From positions 1 to 64,000 of the forward strand of contig CAJTWL010000007.1 of assembly GCA_910579845.1 (NCBI GenBank): 64,000 nt of DNA, in the 5' to 3' direction. The first letter of the stretch is position 1, and every line of letters starts with the position of its first letter. Source of the DNA: an uncultured Muribaculaceae bacterium. GTDB taxonomy: Bacteria > Bacteroidota > Bacteroidia > Bacteroidales > Muribaculaceae. The notes under the pieces are model-generated. The model did no database searches. It was not told the origin of the DNA and saw only the letters and a list, made by a program, of their open reading frames with translations. A program made the position numbers and the translations under genes. Positions 37,232 through 44,935 of the stretch are shown here, one piece after another.

Positions 37232-38032
37232 ATGAAACAAGAACTACATTCAAAGGATGAAAAGCTTAAGGCATTCGGAGATTTTCTGGATGTGCTTGAT
37301 ATATTACGGGTTCAATGCCCGTGGGATGCAAAACAAACAAATGAATCTTTGCGACCAAATACGATAGAAGAAGTTTTTGAGCTGGCAGACTCTTTGATTC
37401 AGAATGATACGCCCAATATAAAAAAAGAACTCGGTGATGTATTGCTGCATGTCGCATTTTATTCAAAAATAGCCGCTGAAAAAGGTGATTTTGATATAGC
37501 TGACGTATGTGATTCACTTGTCGAGAAATTGAAATTCCGTCATCCTCATATTTTTGGAAACGTAAAAGTATCAGGAGCTGAGGAAGTAGCGCAAAACTGG
37601 GAGCAGATAAAGTTGAAGGAAAAGAAAGGTAATAAAACTGTTTTGTCCGGTGTCCCCTCTGCCCTTCCGGCACTCATAAAAGCAAACAGGATTCAGGAGA
37701 AAGCGAGAAATGTAGGATTTGACTGGGATACAAAGGAGCAGGTTTGGGATAAGGTAAAAGAGGAAATTGCGGAAGTAGAAACAGAAATATTAAACAAGGA
37801 CCAGGATGCTCTTGAGAAAGAGTTCGGAGATTTGCTCTTTTCAGTTGTTAACGCGGCACGTTTATATGGTGTAGATCCGGAAAATGCTCTCGAGAAAACA
37901 AACAAGAAGTTTATATCCAGATTCAATTATCTTGAATCCAAAGCAAAGGAAAATAATATTGATATAAAGGAAATGACTTTGGAGGAGATGGATAGATTCT
38001 GGGAAGAAGCAAAGAAGCTGGAACATAAATGA
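37232..38032 (+). CDS. mazG: Nucleoside triphosphate pyrophosphohydrolase
   Basis: 266 residues, the double-domain MazG form. First domain: CPWDAKQTNESLRPNTIEE then EVFELADS and KKELGDVLLHVAFY. Second domain: VWDKVKEEIAEVETEI and EKEFGDLLFSVVNAARL, both with the metal-binding EExxE and ExxD arrangement. Hydrolyses (d)NTPs to monophosphates and cleans the nucleotide pool. The stop overlaps the topB start by 4 bases (ATGA). Confidence 0.93.
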   Translation: MKQELHSKDEKLKAFGDFLDVLDILRVQCPWDAKQTNESLRPNTIEEVFELADSLIQNDTPNIKKELGDVLLHVAFYSKIAAEKGDFDIADVCDSLVEKLKFRHPHIFGNVKVSGAEEVAQNWEQIKLKEKKGNKTVLSGVPSALPALIKANRIQEKARNVGFDWDTKEQVWDKVKEEIAEVETEILNKDQDALEKEFGDLLFSVVNAARLYGVDPENALEKTNKKFISRFNYLESKAKENNIDIKEMTLEEMDRFWEEAKKLEHK

Positions 38033-39852
38033 TACTTTGCATCACTGAGAAACCGAGCGTTGGCAAGGATATTGCCAAGATATTGGGTGCCAATACATCA
38101 CGTCAAGGATACTACGAAGGGAACGGATATTGTGTTACATGGACATATGGACATCTGTGTACATTAAAGGAGCCTGCGGACTATACAGAGACCTGGAAAA
38201 GATGGTCTCTTTCCTCTTTACCTATGATTCCTGACAAATTCGGAATAAAACTTATACCTCAAAAAAGTATAAAGGATCAGTTTTCTGTAATTAAGAAGCT
38301 TATTAAGGAATGCGATGAAATTATCAATTGCGGTGATGCCGGTCAAGAAGGAGAACTCATTCAAAGATGGGTAATGCAGAAAGCCGGATGCAAGAAACCC
38401 GTGAAACGGTTGTGGATAAGTTCTCTTACAGACGATGCGATAAAGGAAGGTTTTCGAAATCTAAGATCAGAAAAAGATCTTGAGTCTCTTTATATTGCCG
38501 GATTATGTCGTGCAATAGGTGATTGGATTTTAGGACTTAATGCAACGAGACTATATTCTATGAAATACGGTGAACGCGGGCAAGTCCTTTCCGTTGGCAG
38601 GGTACAGACACCTACACTGGCACTCGTTGTAAGCAGACAACAAGAAATAGAGAACTTTATTCCAAAAGATACTTGGGAACTTGGAGCTGAATATAGGTCT
38701 GTTCTGTTCAAAAGTTCATTGAAACCTTTTGATAATGAAGAATCCGGGAAACTTGTAATAGAGGAGATTTTATCCTTGCCTATGATTATTAAAGATGTTG
38801 AAAAGAAGAAAGGTAAAGAAGCTCCGCCTCGCCTCTTCGATTTGACGTCCTTACAGGTAGAATGCAATAAGAAATTTGGAATGGGAGCGGATCTTACACT
38901 CCGTACCATACAGGCATTATATGAGAAAAAGGTTACAACCTATCCTCGTGTGGATACTACTTTTTTAACAGATGACATGTATTCGAAATGCAAGAGTATC
39001 CTGAATAATCTGACTCAGTATTCAGAGTTGCTTCAGCCACTTAGGGGGAAACAATTAAAAAAAAGCAAGAAAGTTTTTGATAATAGTAAAGTGACGGATC
39101 ATCATGCAATAATTCCAACCGGGCAAGCGCTTCCTGCCGGACTTTCTAAAGAAGAACTCAATGTTTTTGATACAATTTCCAAACGTTTTATATCTGTTTT
39201 CTACCCTGATTGCGTATTTGAACAGACTGTAGTAAAATCGGAGGTGGGTAAATATAAATTCAAGACCACAGGAAGAATAATTTTAGATCAGGGTTGGAAA
39301 GCAGTATACAAATCTACAGAATCCGATTTGTCAGAAATTGGCGCAGAGGATGGCTTACGTTCAGATAACAATACTATACTTCCTGATTTTAAGATAGATG
39401 AATCCGGACCACAGATCCCCAAGTTGATAAAAAAAACAAGTCAACCTCCAAAATATTATACAGAAGGAACATTGCTAAAAGCAATGGAAACGGCCGGAGC
39501 ATCAGTGGAAGATGAAGATCTGAGAGAAGCATTAAAAGCAAACGGTATCGGCAGACCATCCACAAGAGCTGCAATTATTGAGATACTCTATAAACGAGGA
39601 TATATCCGCAAAGAACGTAAATCTCTCAGAGCGACTGAAGCTGGGATTGATTTGATTTCTGTTATCCAGGAAGAATTGCTTAAGAGTGCGAAACTCACCG
39701 GAATATGGGAAGGCCGTTTAAGACAGATAGAAAAGGGGGAGTATAGCGCTGAGGAATTTATACGGCAATTAAAACAGATGATAAATGAAATTGTTATATC
39801 AGTATTAAAGGATAATTCAAATCGTCGTATTCAGACTGAACAGAAACGTTGA
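38029..39852 (+). CDS. topB: DNA topoisomerase III
   Basis: 607 residues. TOPRIM domain at the N-terminus (CITEKPSVGKDIAKILGA; acidic motif GDAGQEGELI at ~102-111). Catalytic tyrosine Tyr305 in TTYPRVDT. Core segments RIQ-like DWILGLNATRLYS and GIGRPSTRAAIIE are intact. No C-terminal zinc fingers, as is normal for TopB. Chromosomal location next to mazG argues for the housekeeping enzyme, though plasmid-type TopB homologues also exist in Bacteroidales. Confidence 0.93.
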   Translation: MILCITEKPSVGKDIAKILGANTSRQGYYEGNGYCVTWTYGHLCTLKEPADYTETWKRWSLSSLPMIPDKFGIKLIPQKSIKDQFSVIKKLIKECDEIINCGDAGQEGELIQRWVMQKAGCKKPVKRLWISSLTDDAIKEGFRNLRSEKDLESLYIAGLCRAIGDWILGLNATRLYSMKYGERGQVLSVGRVQTPTLALVVSRQQEIENFIPKDTWELGAEYRSVLFKSSLKPFDNEESGKLVIEEILSLPMIIKDVEKKKGKEAPPRLFDLTSLQVECNKKFGMGADLTLRTIQALYEKKVTTYPRVDTTFLTDDMYSKCKSILNNLTQYSELLQPLRGKQLKKSKKVFDNSKVTDHHAIIPTGQALPAGLSKEELNVFDTISKRFISVFYPDCVFEQTVVKSEVGKYKFKTTGRIILDQGWKAVYKSTESDLSEIGAEDGLRSDNNTILPDFKIDESGPQIPKLIKKTSQPPKYYTEGTLLKAMETAGASVEDEDLREALKANGIGRPSTRAAIIEILYKRGYIRKERKSLRATEAGIDLISVIQEELLKSAKLTGIWEGRLRQIEKGEYSAEEFIRQLKQMINEIVISVLKDNSNRRIQTEQKR

Positions 39853-40121
39853 TGCCGATAAAAATGAGTATTGCTGTCCAATATAGTATTGTAGCCGTTA
39901 TTGTTCTCGGTGCGTTGGTATTCTTATGTGTATTATCCTACAAGAAACGTAAAAACAATAAACCTTGTAGCGGATGTGCCTTAACCAATACATGTAATGA
40001 TCCGAGAAATAGGAATAATAGGAAGACTATCAGTTCACATTCGAATGAAACTTCATCAACTGCCAGGAATTCACAATGTTCTGCCATGCAATATAAGCGG
40101 CGGGAGCAAGAGAGGCAATAG
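39852..40121 (+). CDS. Small cysteine-containing single-pass membrane protein
   Basis: About 89 residues from an ATG that shares one base with the topB stop; an ATG at 39864 is also possible. One membrane segment (YSIVAVIVLGALVFLCVLSY) is followed by a basic stretch and CSGCALTNTC. The layout resembles FeoB-associated Cys-rich membrane proteins, but no feo genes are nearby. The last ~30 residues are read antisense to the end of the transporter gene (92-bp overlap), so that tail is probably poorly constrained. Function unknown. Confidence 0.5.
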   Translation: MPIKMSIAVQYSIVAVIVLGALVFLCVLSYKKRKNNKPCSGCALTNTCNDPRNRNNRKTISSHSNETSSTARNSQCSAMQYKRREQERQ

Positions 40122-40935
40122 GAACAAGATATGCGAGTGCCAGCCATACCGCAAGCACAGTGTTCTTCTGTCCTAAACTTTGTCCTCCGGATACTTTATC
40201 GTTGTATTTGCCACCTACTTTCCTTCCTAAATAAAACTGTAGCAGACATACTGCCAAGGCTCCGATAACTAATCCTACAACATTGAGTATTTTGCTGTCG
40301 TCCCATGTTTTTATACTGAAACTTACACAGCTTCCAACTATAATGAACAGCGATATCGCCCACATGTAAAATGACAACTGCTGCTGGTTGTTGACATATG
40401 CGTGAATCTTCGGTGTCATGTATCTCATCAGCAAAGCAAGTAGAAGGGGACATACAAGAAGCGGAAACACTTTCGAACAGATAAATAGTGTTGATTGCAG
40501 GAATGAAAGTTCAGAATTGTCTCCAATTGCTGCAAAAATGACAGGGCCGATTATTGCTACAATCATATTGCATAATAGTGAGTATGTTGCAACAAATGAT
40601 ATTCTGCCTCCTAACATTGACGTTATCACCGGAGCGGCTGTCGCCGTTGGTATAAAAACGCAAATAAACAATCCGGATGCTATTACATGGTTAAATGGGG
40701 AAATTAATATATAGACGACAGCTGATAATCCCAACTGTACAGCAAGAAGTATAAAATGTTCCTTTTGAGGTTTAAAATCTTTGAAATCAAGTTTACAGTA
40801 GGTGATCAGCAGCATCATAAAGATCAGATATGGAGATAGAAATGTAAGGTATCCGATCCATTGATAGAACACTGCACCGCCAATCATGGCAACAGGCAGC
40901 ATTGCCGATTTGATTTGCGATCTTTCAATATGCAT
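40030..40935 (-). CDS. Bile acid:sodium symporter family (BASS) transporter
   Basis: 301 residues with about 9-10 hydrophobic segments. PTATAAPVITSMLGG with the following SYSLLCNMIVAIIGP is the BASS core around the first crossover helix. The family includes Na+-coupled organic-anion and pantoate or pyruvate transporters; the substrate cannot be read here. The 3' end overlaps the convergent small gene by 92 bases. Confidence 0.75.
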   Translation of the reverse strand: MHIERSQIKSAMLPVAMIGGAVFYQWIGYLTFLSPYLIFMMLLITYCKLDFKDFKPQKEHFILLAVQLGLSAVVYILISPFNHVIASGLFICVFIPTATAAPVITSMLGGRISFVATYSLLCNMIVAIIGPVIFAAIGDNSELSFLQSTLFICSKVFPLLVCPLLLALLMRYMTPKIHAYVNNQQQLSFYMWAISLFIIVGSCVSFSIKTWDDSKILNVVGLVIGALAVCLLQFYLGRKVGGKYNDKVSGGQSLGQKNTVLAVWLALAYLVPIASLAPAAYIAWQNIVNSWQLMKFHSNVN

Positions 40936-40964
40936 TGTATACGGTCAAATATTATTATATACTC

Positions 40965-41663
40965 TCAGTAACTGCTCAGATTGCTCAATAATTTTGTTAG
41001 GCAATTGAATGTTTTTTCAGGCGCTTTTTCCCAGAAATCATTATATTGACTAATGTTTTCTGCAGATCCTGGAGTATCGCTCATTACTCTTATAACTGCA
41101 AAAGGGATATTTTCAGATAACGCTGTCTGTGCAATTGATGCGGATTCCATATCCACTGCTTTTGATTCGGGAAAATTATGTTTGATATTATTTACCTGTT
41201 CTACAGTATGAATGAATTTATCGCCACTACAGATAAGTCCGTATTTGACGTCATCATTTTCGTTGAAAATCTTTTTAGCTATTTCCAAAACTTTGTGGTC
41301 TGGCTTAAGATACACATCATATCCGTCCGCTGCCCCATAATTAGTATCGGGTCCGCACCACACATCGTGATATGCCACTTTATCCGGAATAAGGACAGAT
41401 CCAATTTTGAGTTTTCCGTCAACTCCGCCTGCGACACCTGTATTGATAATTAGTTTAGGATTTATTTCGCGAATCAGTCTTAAAGTATTTAGGGCTGAAT
41501 TCACTTTCCCGATTCCACATTTGGCGGCAAATATATCGTGTTCCCCTATTTTACCCACATAGTATGTGATATTTGAATTCCTGCAGTTTTTTTGATATCG
41601 GGGCATAATGTTAAGAAGCAGCTTCAACTCCTTATCCATCGCAACTAAAATAAGTATCTTCAT
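40965..41663 (-). CDS. mtnN: 5'-methylthioadenosine/S-adenosylhomocysteine nucleosidase
   Basis: 232 residues. Nucleosidase motifs: AAKCGIGKVNSALNTLRLI, INTGVAGGVDGKLKIGSVLI, the catalytic glutamate region KAVDMESASIAQTA, and VIRVMSDTPGSAENISQY. Cleaves MTA and SAH to recycle methionine and relieve methyltransferase inhibition. Upstream on the minus strand TAATTTTG (41691-41698) fits a -7 box. Located 29 bases after the BASS gene start. Confidence 0.93.
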   Translation of the reverse strand: MKILILVAMDKELKLLLNIMPRYQKNCRNSNITYYVGKIGEHDIFAAKCGIGKVNSALNTLRLIREINPKLIINTGVAGGVDGKLKIGSVLIPDKVAYHDVWCGPDTNYGAADGYDVYLKPDHKVLEIAKKIFNENDDVKYGLICSGDKFIHTVEQVNNIKHNFPESKAVDMESASIAQTALSENIPFAVIRVMSDTPGSAENISQYNDFWEKAPEKTFNCLTKLLSNLSSY

Positions 41664-41780
41664 ATTTTACTTTATCTGTGAAAATTTATGCAAAATTAAA
41701 TATTAATATTAACTTAGATATAATTTAAGCTTTGAAAAAATCTAATGATGTGACTTGTATTACAATCAGTCGAAGAAATC

Positions 41781-42380
41781 ATGAAAACCATATTAATTTG
41801 GAACAATAAGTTCTCTGATAGACAAGTGGCAGAGATAGCTGGGTCGATAGACCAAGGTTCGATGGTCATACTTCCAACAGATACTATTTATGCTATCTGT
41901 TGCGATGCTTTAAATGTCAAGGCGGTTGAATCCCTGTGTCGTTTAAAGGGCATCCAGCCTAAGAAAAACAATCTTTCAATTTTATGTGCAAATATCTCCA
42001 TGGCATCACATTATGCAAAAATAGACAATGTGGGATACGAGTGGCTTAAGAACTATACGCCGGGTGCTTATACATTTCTCTTCAGGGCATTGTCTTCACT
42101 CCCGAGTACATTCAAAGGAAGAAAGATTATCGGAGTCCGCATACCTGATTCTCCTATTGCATTGGCAGTATCGAATTATTTGAATAAACCATTACTTGTC
42201 ACCTCCATAAAATTTGAAGAGTATGATTATGGCGTAAATCCGGACTTGATAGCTGAGCGGTATGATGGCAAGGTAGATATGATGGTGGTCAATGGTGAAG
42301 GCGTAACTGTCCCGTCAACAATTATTGATTGTACTGTAAATCCTCCGGAGATTGTTCGGGAAGGCAAAGGTGAGATTTAG
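41781..42380 (+). CDS. Sua5/YciO/YrdC family protein (YciO-like)
   Basis: 199 residues. YrdC-fold blocks: VILPTDTIYAICCDALNVKAV, KKNNLSILCANISMASHYA, NYTPGAYTFLFRA and VPSTIIDCTVNPPEIVREGKG. The NNLSIL and TPGAYTF pattern is nearer to YciO than to TsaC, so it may be a paralogue of threonylcarbamoyl-AMP synthase rather than the tRNA t6A enzyme itself. The stop codon lies inside the terminator stem. Confidence 0.82.
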   Translation: MKTILIWNNKFSDRQVAEIAGSIDQGSMVILPTDTIYAICCDALNVKAVESLCRLKGIQPKKNNLSILCANISMASHYAKIDNVGYEWLKNYTPGAYTFLFRALSSLPSTFKGRKIIGVRIPDSPIALAVSNYLNKPLLVTSIKFEEYDYGVNPDLIAERYDGKVDMMVVNGEGVTVPSTIIDCTVNPPEIVREGKGEI

Positions 42381-42398
42381 AGAGTGAACTCTCTAAAT
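42375..42398 (+). terminator. Terminator overlapping the YciO-like stop codon
   Basis: ATTTAGAGAGT (42375-42385) pairs perfectly with ACTCTCTAAAT (42388-42398), followed by TAATTTTTG. The stop TAG (42378-42380) is in the left arm. Confidence 0.7.
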
Positions 42399-42403
42399 TA
42401 ATT

Positions 42404-42434
42404 TTTGAATTAAAGAATTATTTCTTTAAATTTG
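42404..42434 (+). promoter_or_regulatory. mdh promoter
   Basis: TTTG (42404-42407), 19 bases, TAAATTTG (42427-42434): full match to the Bacteroidetes -33/-7 consensus. Predicted start near 42441, leader about 64 nt. Confidence 0.75.
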
Positions 42435-42504
42435 TATTTGCAAACCGCCAGTGTTTGTACAGATAGAATATACTTATTTTAACAATTCTAAATAACAGAC
42501 AATT

Positions 42505-43434
42505 ATGTCAAAAGTAACAGTTGTTGGCGCCGGTAATGTAGGCGCTACCGCAGCCAATGTAATGGCATTGCGTGAGATTGCAGATGAAGTAGTGATGATC
42601 GACATCAAAGAGGGTGTATCCGAGGGTAAAGCAATGGATATGATGCAGACTGCAAACCTTCTTGACATGAATACACGTATCAAGGGTGTGACAAACGATT
42701 ATGCTGCGACTAAAGACAGCGATGTTGTTGTAATCACATCTGGCATACCACGTAAACCCGGCATGACTCGTGAAGAGCTTATCGGTGTTAACGCCGGCAT
42801 TGTAAAGCAGGTTACAGAAAGCGTGCTTGCACACAGCCCCAATGCTGTGATTGTATGCGTTTCAAACCCAATGGATACAATGACATATCTTATTCATAAA
42901 GTTTCCGGTCTTCCAAAGAATCGTATAATAGGTATGGGCGGTGCACTTGACAGCAGCCGTTTCAAATATTTCCTCAGCCAGGCACTTAACGCAAATCCTA
43001 ATGAAATAGAAGGCTTTGTAATCGGCGGTCATGGCGATACAACAATGATACCGATGAAGCGTTTTGCCACACTCCGTGGTATTCCTGTGACAAACTTCCT
43101 TTCCGCAGAAGAACTTGATAAAGTTGCTGCTGACACAATGGTTGGTGGTGCAACTCTTACAAAACTGCTCGGGACTTCTGCATGGTATGCTCCGGGAGCA
43201 GCGACAGCTGAAGTTGTAGAGGCTGTGCTTCACGATCAGGATGCTATCATTCCTTGCTCTGCTCTTCTTGAAGGCGAATATGGCGAGAGTGATCTTTGCA
43301 TCGGTGTCCCTTGTGTTCTCGGTAAAGGTGGAATCAAGAAGATTATTGAACTTGATCTTAACGCAGAAGAGAAAGAACTCTTTAAGAAAAGCGCTGAGGC
43401 AGTTCATAAAACAAATTCAGCACTACCCTGCTAA
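42505..43434 (+). CDS. mdh: Malate dehydrogenase
   Basis: 309 residues. NAD-binding GAGNVGATAANVM, Asp33 (VMIDIKEG) as the NAD-selecting acidic residue, VVITSGIPRKPGMTREEL with the mobile-loop arginines, CVSNPMDTMTYL, MGGALDSSRF, and the catalytic histidine in GGHGDTTMIP. LDH-like MDH of the Bacteroidetes type. Serves the reductive branch to fumarate and succinate. Monocistronic: own promoter and terminator. Confidence 0.95.
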   Translation: MSKVTVVGAGNVGATAANVMALREIADEVVMIDIKEGVSEGKAMDMMQTANLLDMNTRIKGVTNDYAATKDSDVVVITSGIPRKPGMTREELIGVNAGIVKQVTESVLAHSPNAVIVCVSNPMDTMTYLIHKVSGLPKNRIIGMGGALDSSRFKYFLSQALNANPNEIEGFVIGGHGDTTMIPMKRFATLRGIPVTNFLSAEELDKVAADTMVGGATLTKLLGTSAWYAPGAATAEVVEAVLHDQDAIIPCSALLEGEYGESDLCIGVPCVLGKGGIKKIIELDLNAEEKELFKKSAEAVHKTNSALPC

Positions 43435-43453
43435 GAATCAATTAAAATCAACT

Positions 43454-43495
43454 ATAAACAAGGGTGCGACAGTCAAATATCGCACCCTTGTTTAT
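43454..43495 (+). terminator. mdh terminator
   Basis: A perfect 16-bp stem: ATAAACAAGGGTGCGA (43454-43469) with 43480-43495, loop 10 bases, then an AT-rich tail. The symmetric AT ends could also stop transcription coming from the minus-strand gene at 43519-43794. Confidence 0.88.
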
Positions 43496-43518
43496 ATAAT
43501 ATAAATTCAAGATATCAA

Positions 43519-43794
43519 TCAGATAATAAAATCAGACACAATAATAGTAATCAACATTAATATCAAGAACCAATATGAAGAATCATTTAGTTTTATGCTT
43601 GCCGACTCATTGGTCTTTTTTAAATAGATACTCGCCAGCTTGCTGAAAGCGAGCATAAATCCTAAAAATAATTCCAAATAGAGTAAATAGTTCTTAAGTT
43701 TAATTGTAGAAGGAGACTTCATTTGCAACACAAGACCAACAATAATTAAAATAAGAAAAGCCAACCAGAATATTATCTTTATTTTATCTTTCAT
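43519..43794 (-). CDS. Small membrane protein, unknown
   Basis: 91 residues with three hydrophobic segments (IIFWLAFLILIIVGLVLQM; LLYLELFLGFMLAFS; WFLILMLITIIVSDFII). I do not recognise the family. It starts with a conventional MKDKIK and lies between the mdh terminator and the Spi-domain gene. Coding status rests on membrane-type composition and the lack of any alternative. Confidence 0.5.
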   Translation of the reverse strand: MKDKIKIIFWLAFLILIIVGLVLQMKSPSTIKLKNYLLYLELFLGFMLAFSKLASIYLKKTNESASIKLNDSSYWFLILMLITIIVSDFII

Positions 43795-43894
43795 TATAAC
43801 TGCTGTTTGCTTATATATTCATTAAGTTCTACCACATACCCGGAAACCGTTTAAATTCATCTTCAAAGAATTCCGGGAATACATCCCGGATCTG

Positions 43895-44830
43895 TTATCG
43901 ACTCAGTTTTATTCCATATACCTTCCCGGATTCCGATAATATCATAGCAACGTAAAATCCTGATGCCTCCCCTTCCAGATTCAAAAAAGCACGGTTTGTA
44001 TTCCTGAAATATCTTTCCAGAACTTGCATGCCGTCTAATGAATATACTCTCACAAGTTGTATTTTCTCTGGAAAATCTATCTGATAACTGCCGGCTCCTA
44101 ATGCAATTATTTCAGGATTTTCAGGATTTAGAACCAATTGGAATTTTCGTTCTTTTGCAAGTTTTTCGTTCTTTATTTCCTCAATAAAATCCTCATAAAA
44201 CTTAAAGGGTACATATTCGTCCTCCGTAACGATATCTTCGAGATTTATATTACGGTATTTGTCCGGGTTATATATATCGAATTCAACAGCCGATGGCATT
44301 ATAATCTGATTCCCGGCTCTGTCAAGTTCTTCCAATTGTTCTTTACGTTCTTCCGATAAGCGTTTAAATTCGGCAGAATCCTTGTATGGATTTGATAAAA
44401 TCCTTGAAAAATAGTTTGGAATATCTTTCCATGCCTCAATGGCATTTACAGGCATTCTATGATCATATCTTATTAATTCTATCTCTCTGGCAAAATTTTG
44501 TAGGATTTCATTTTCCTCCTTGCTAAGCTTACTCCGGTCAAAATTATTTTTAAGGCTATAAGCCAACACCGGATAACCTTTGTTATCTCCGGATATAATA
44601 ACATATCCACCTGCCGGATGATTGAAAATATAGAATGGTGAAAACAGTCTGTTTGTTGTAAGTTGCCTGCCGTTCCAGATTAGTCTCGGTGTTTCCTTGA
44701 TTTCATTATAAGCTGTATTGAAAAATATCTCAGCAAGTTTTTTTGCCTGGTTCTGAGTTACAGTTTCAGCATACATGGAATTGGCGGATGCCATGCACAA
44801 CGAAACAATTATTAGGAAAACTTTTCTCAT
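43895..44830 (-). CDS. Stand-alone Spi-type (streptopain inhibitor-like) secreted protein
   Basis: 311 residues with signal peptide ending MYAET. Residues ~20-115 match the Spi/pro-domain found before C10 cysteine proteases in Bacteroidetes (QAKKLAEIFFNTAY; GGYVIISGDNKGYPVLAYS). The C10 peptidase with its Cys-His pair is absent; instead a charged helical segment follows. The last ~70 residues (VRVYSLDGMQVLERYFRNTN, then GFYVAMILSESGKVYGIKL) resemble a Por/T9SS-type C-terminal domain. Either an inhibitor-only protein or a protease that lost its catalytic domain. No partner protease gene is in the window. Confidence 0.65.
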   Translation of the reverse strand: MRKVFLIIVSLCMASANSMYAETVTQNQAKKLAEIFFNTAYNEIKETPRLIWNGRQLTTNRLFSPFYIFNHPAGGYVIISGDNKGYPVLAYSLKNNFDRSKLSKEENEILQNFAREIELIRYDHRMPVNAIEAWKDIPNYFSRILSNPYKDSAEFKRLSEERKEQLEELDRAGNQIIMPSAVEFDIYNPDKYRNINLEDIVTEDEYVPFKFYEDFIEEIKNEKLAKERKFQLVLNPENPEIIALGAGSYQIDFPEKIQLVRVYSLDGMQVLERYFRNTNRAFLNLEGEASGFYVAMILSESGKVYGIKLSR

Positions 44831-44850
44831 AGTTCTGACCTTTGGAACGC

Positions 44851-44888
44851 TTAGAAACAGTCTGGATTTAAATCCAGACTGTTTCTAA
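44851..44888. repeat. 38-bp perfect palindrome (two fused repeat arms)
   Basis: TTAGAAACAGTCTGGATTT (44851-44869) is followed at once by its exact complement to 44888. The half-site resembles a fold-back repeat arm (AGAGAGTGTTTGGATTTAAA in copy C), and the ends read TTA...TAA. Best explained as a copy that lost everything between its arms. It could also terminate MFS gene transcription. Confidence 0.65.
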
Positions 44889-44914
44889 TATTCATAACGT
44901 TTGAAACTCAGGAA

Positions 44915-44935
44915 TTATTTTTAAACAAGCTCTTA
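44915..44935. repeat. Solo arm of a fold-back repeat at the MFS stop codon
   Basis: ATTATTTTTAAACAAGCTCT, identical to the solo arm behind moxR, ends directly at TTA 44933-44935. That triplet is the TAA stop codon of the minus-strand MFS gene. Confidence 0.5.
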
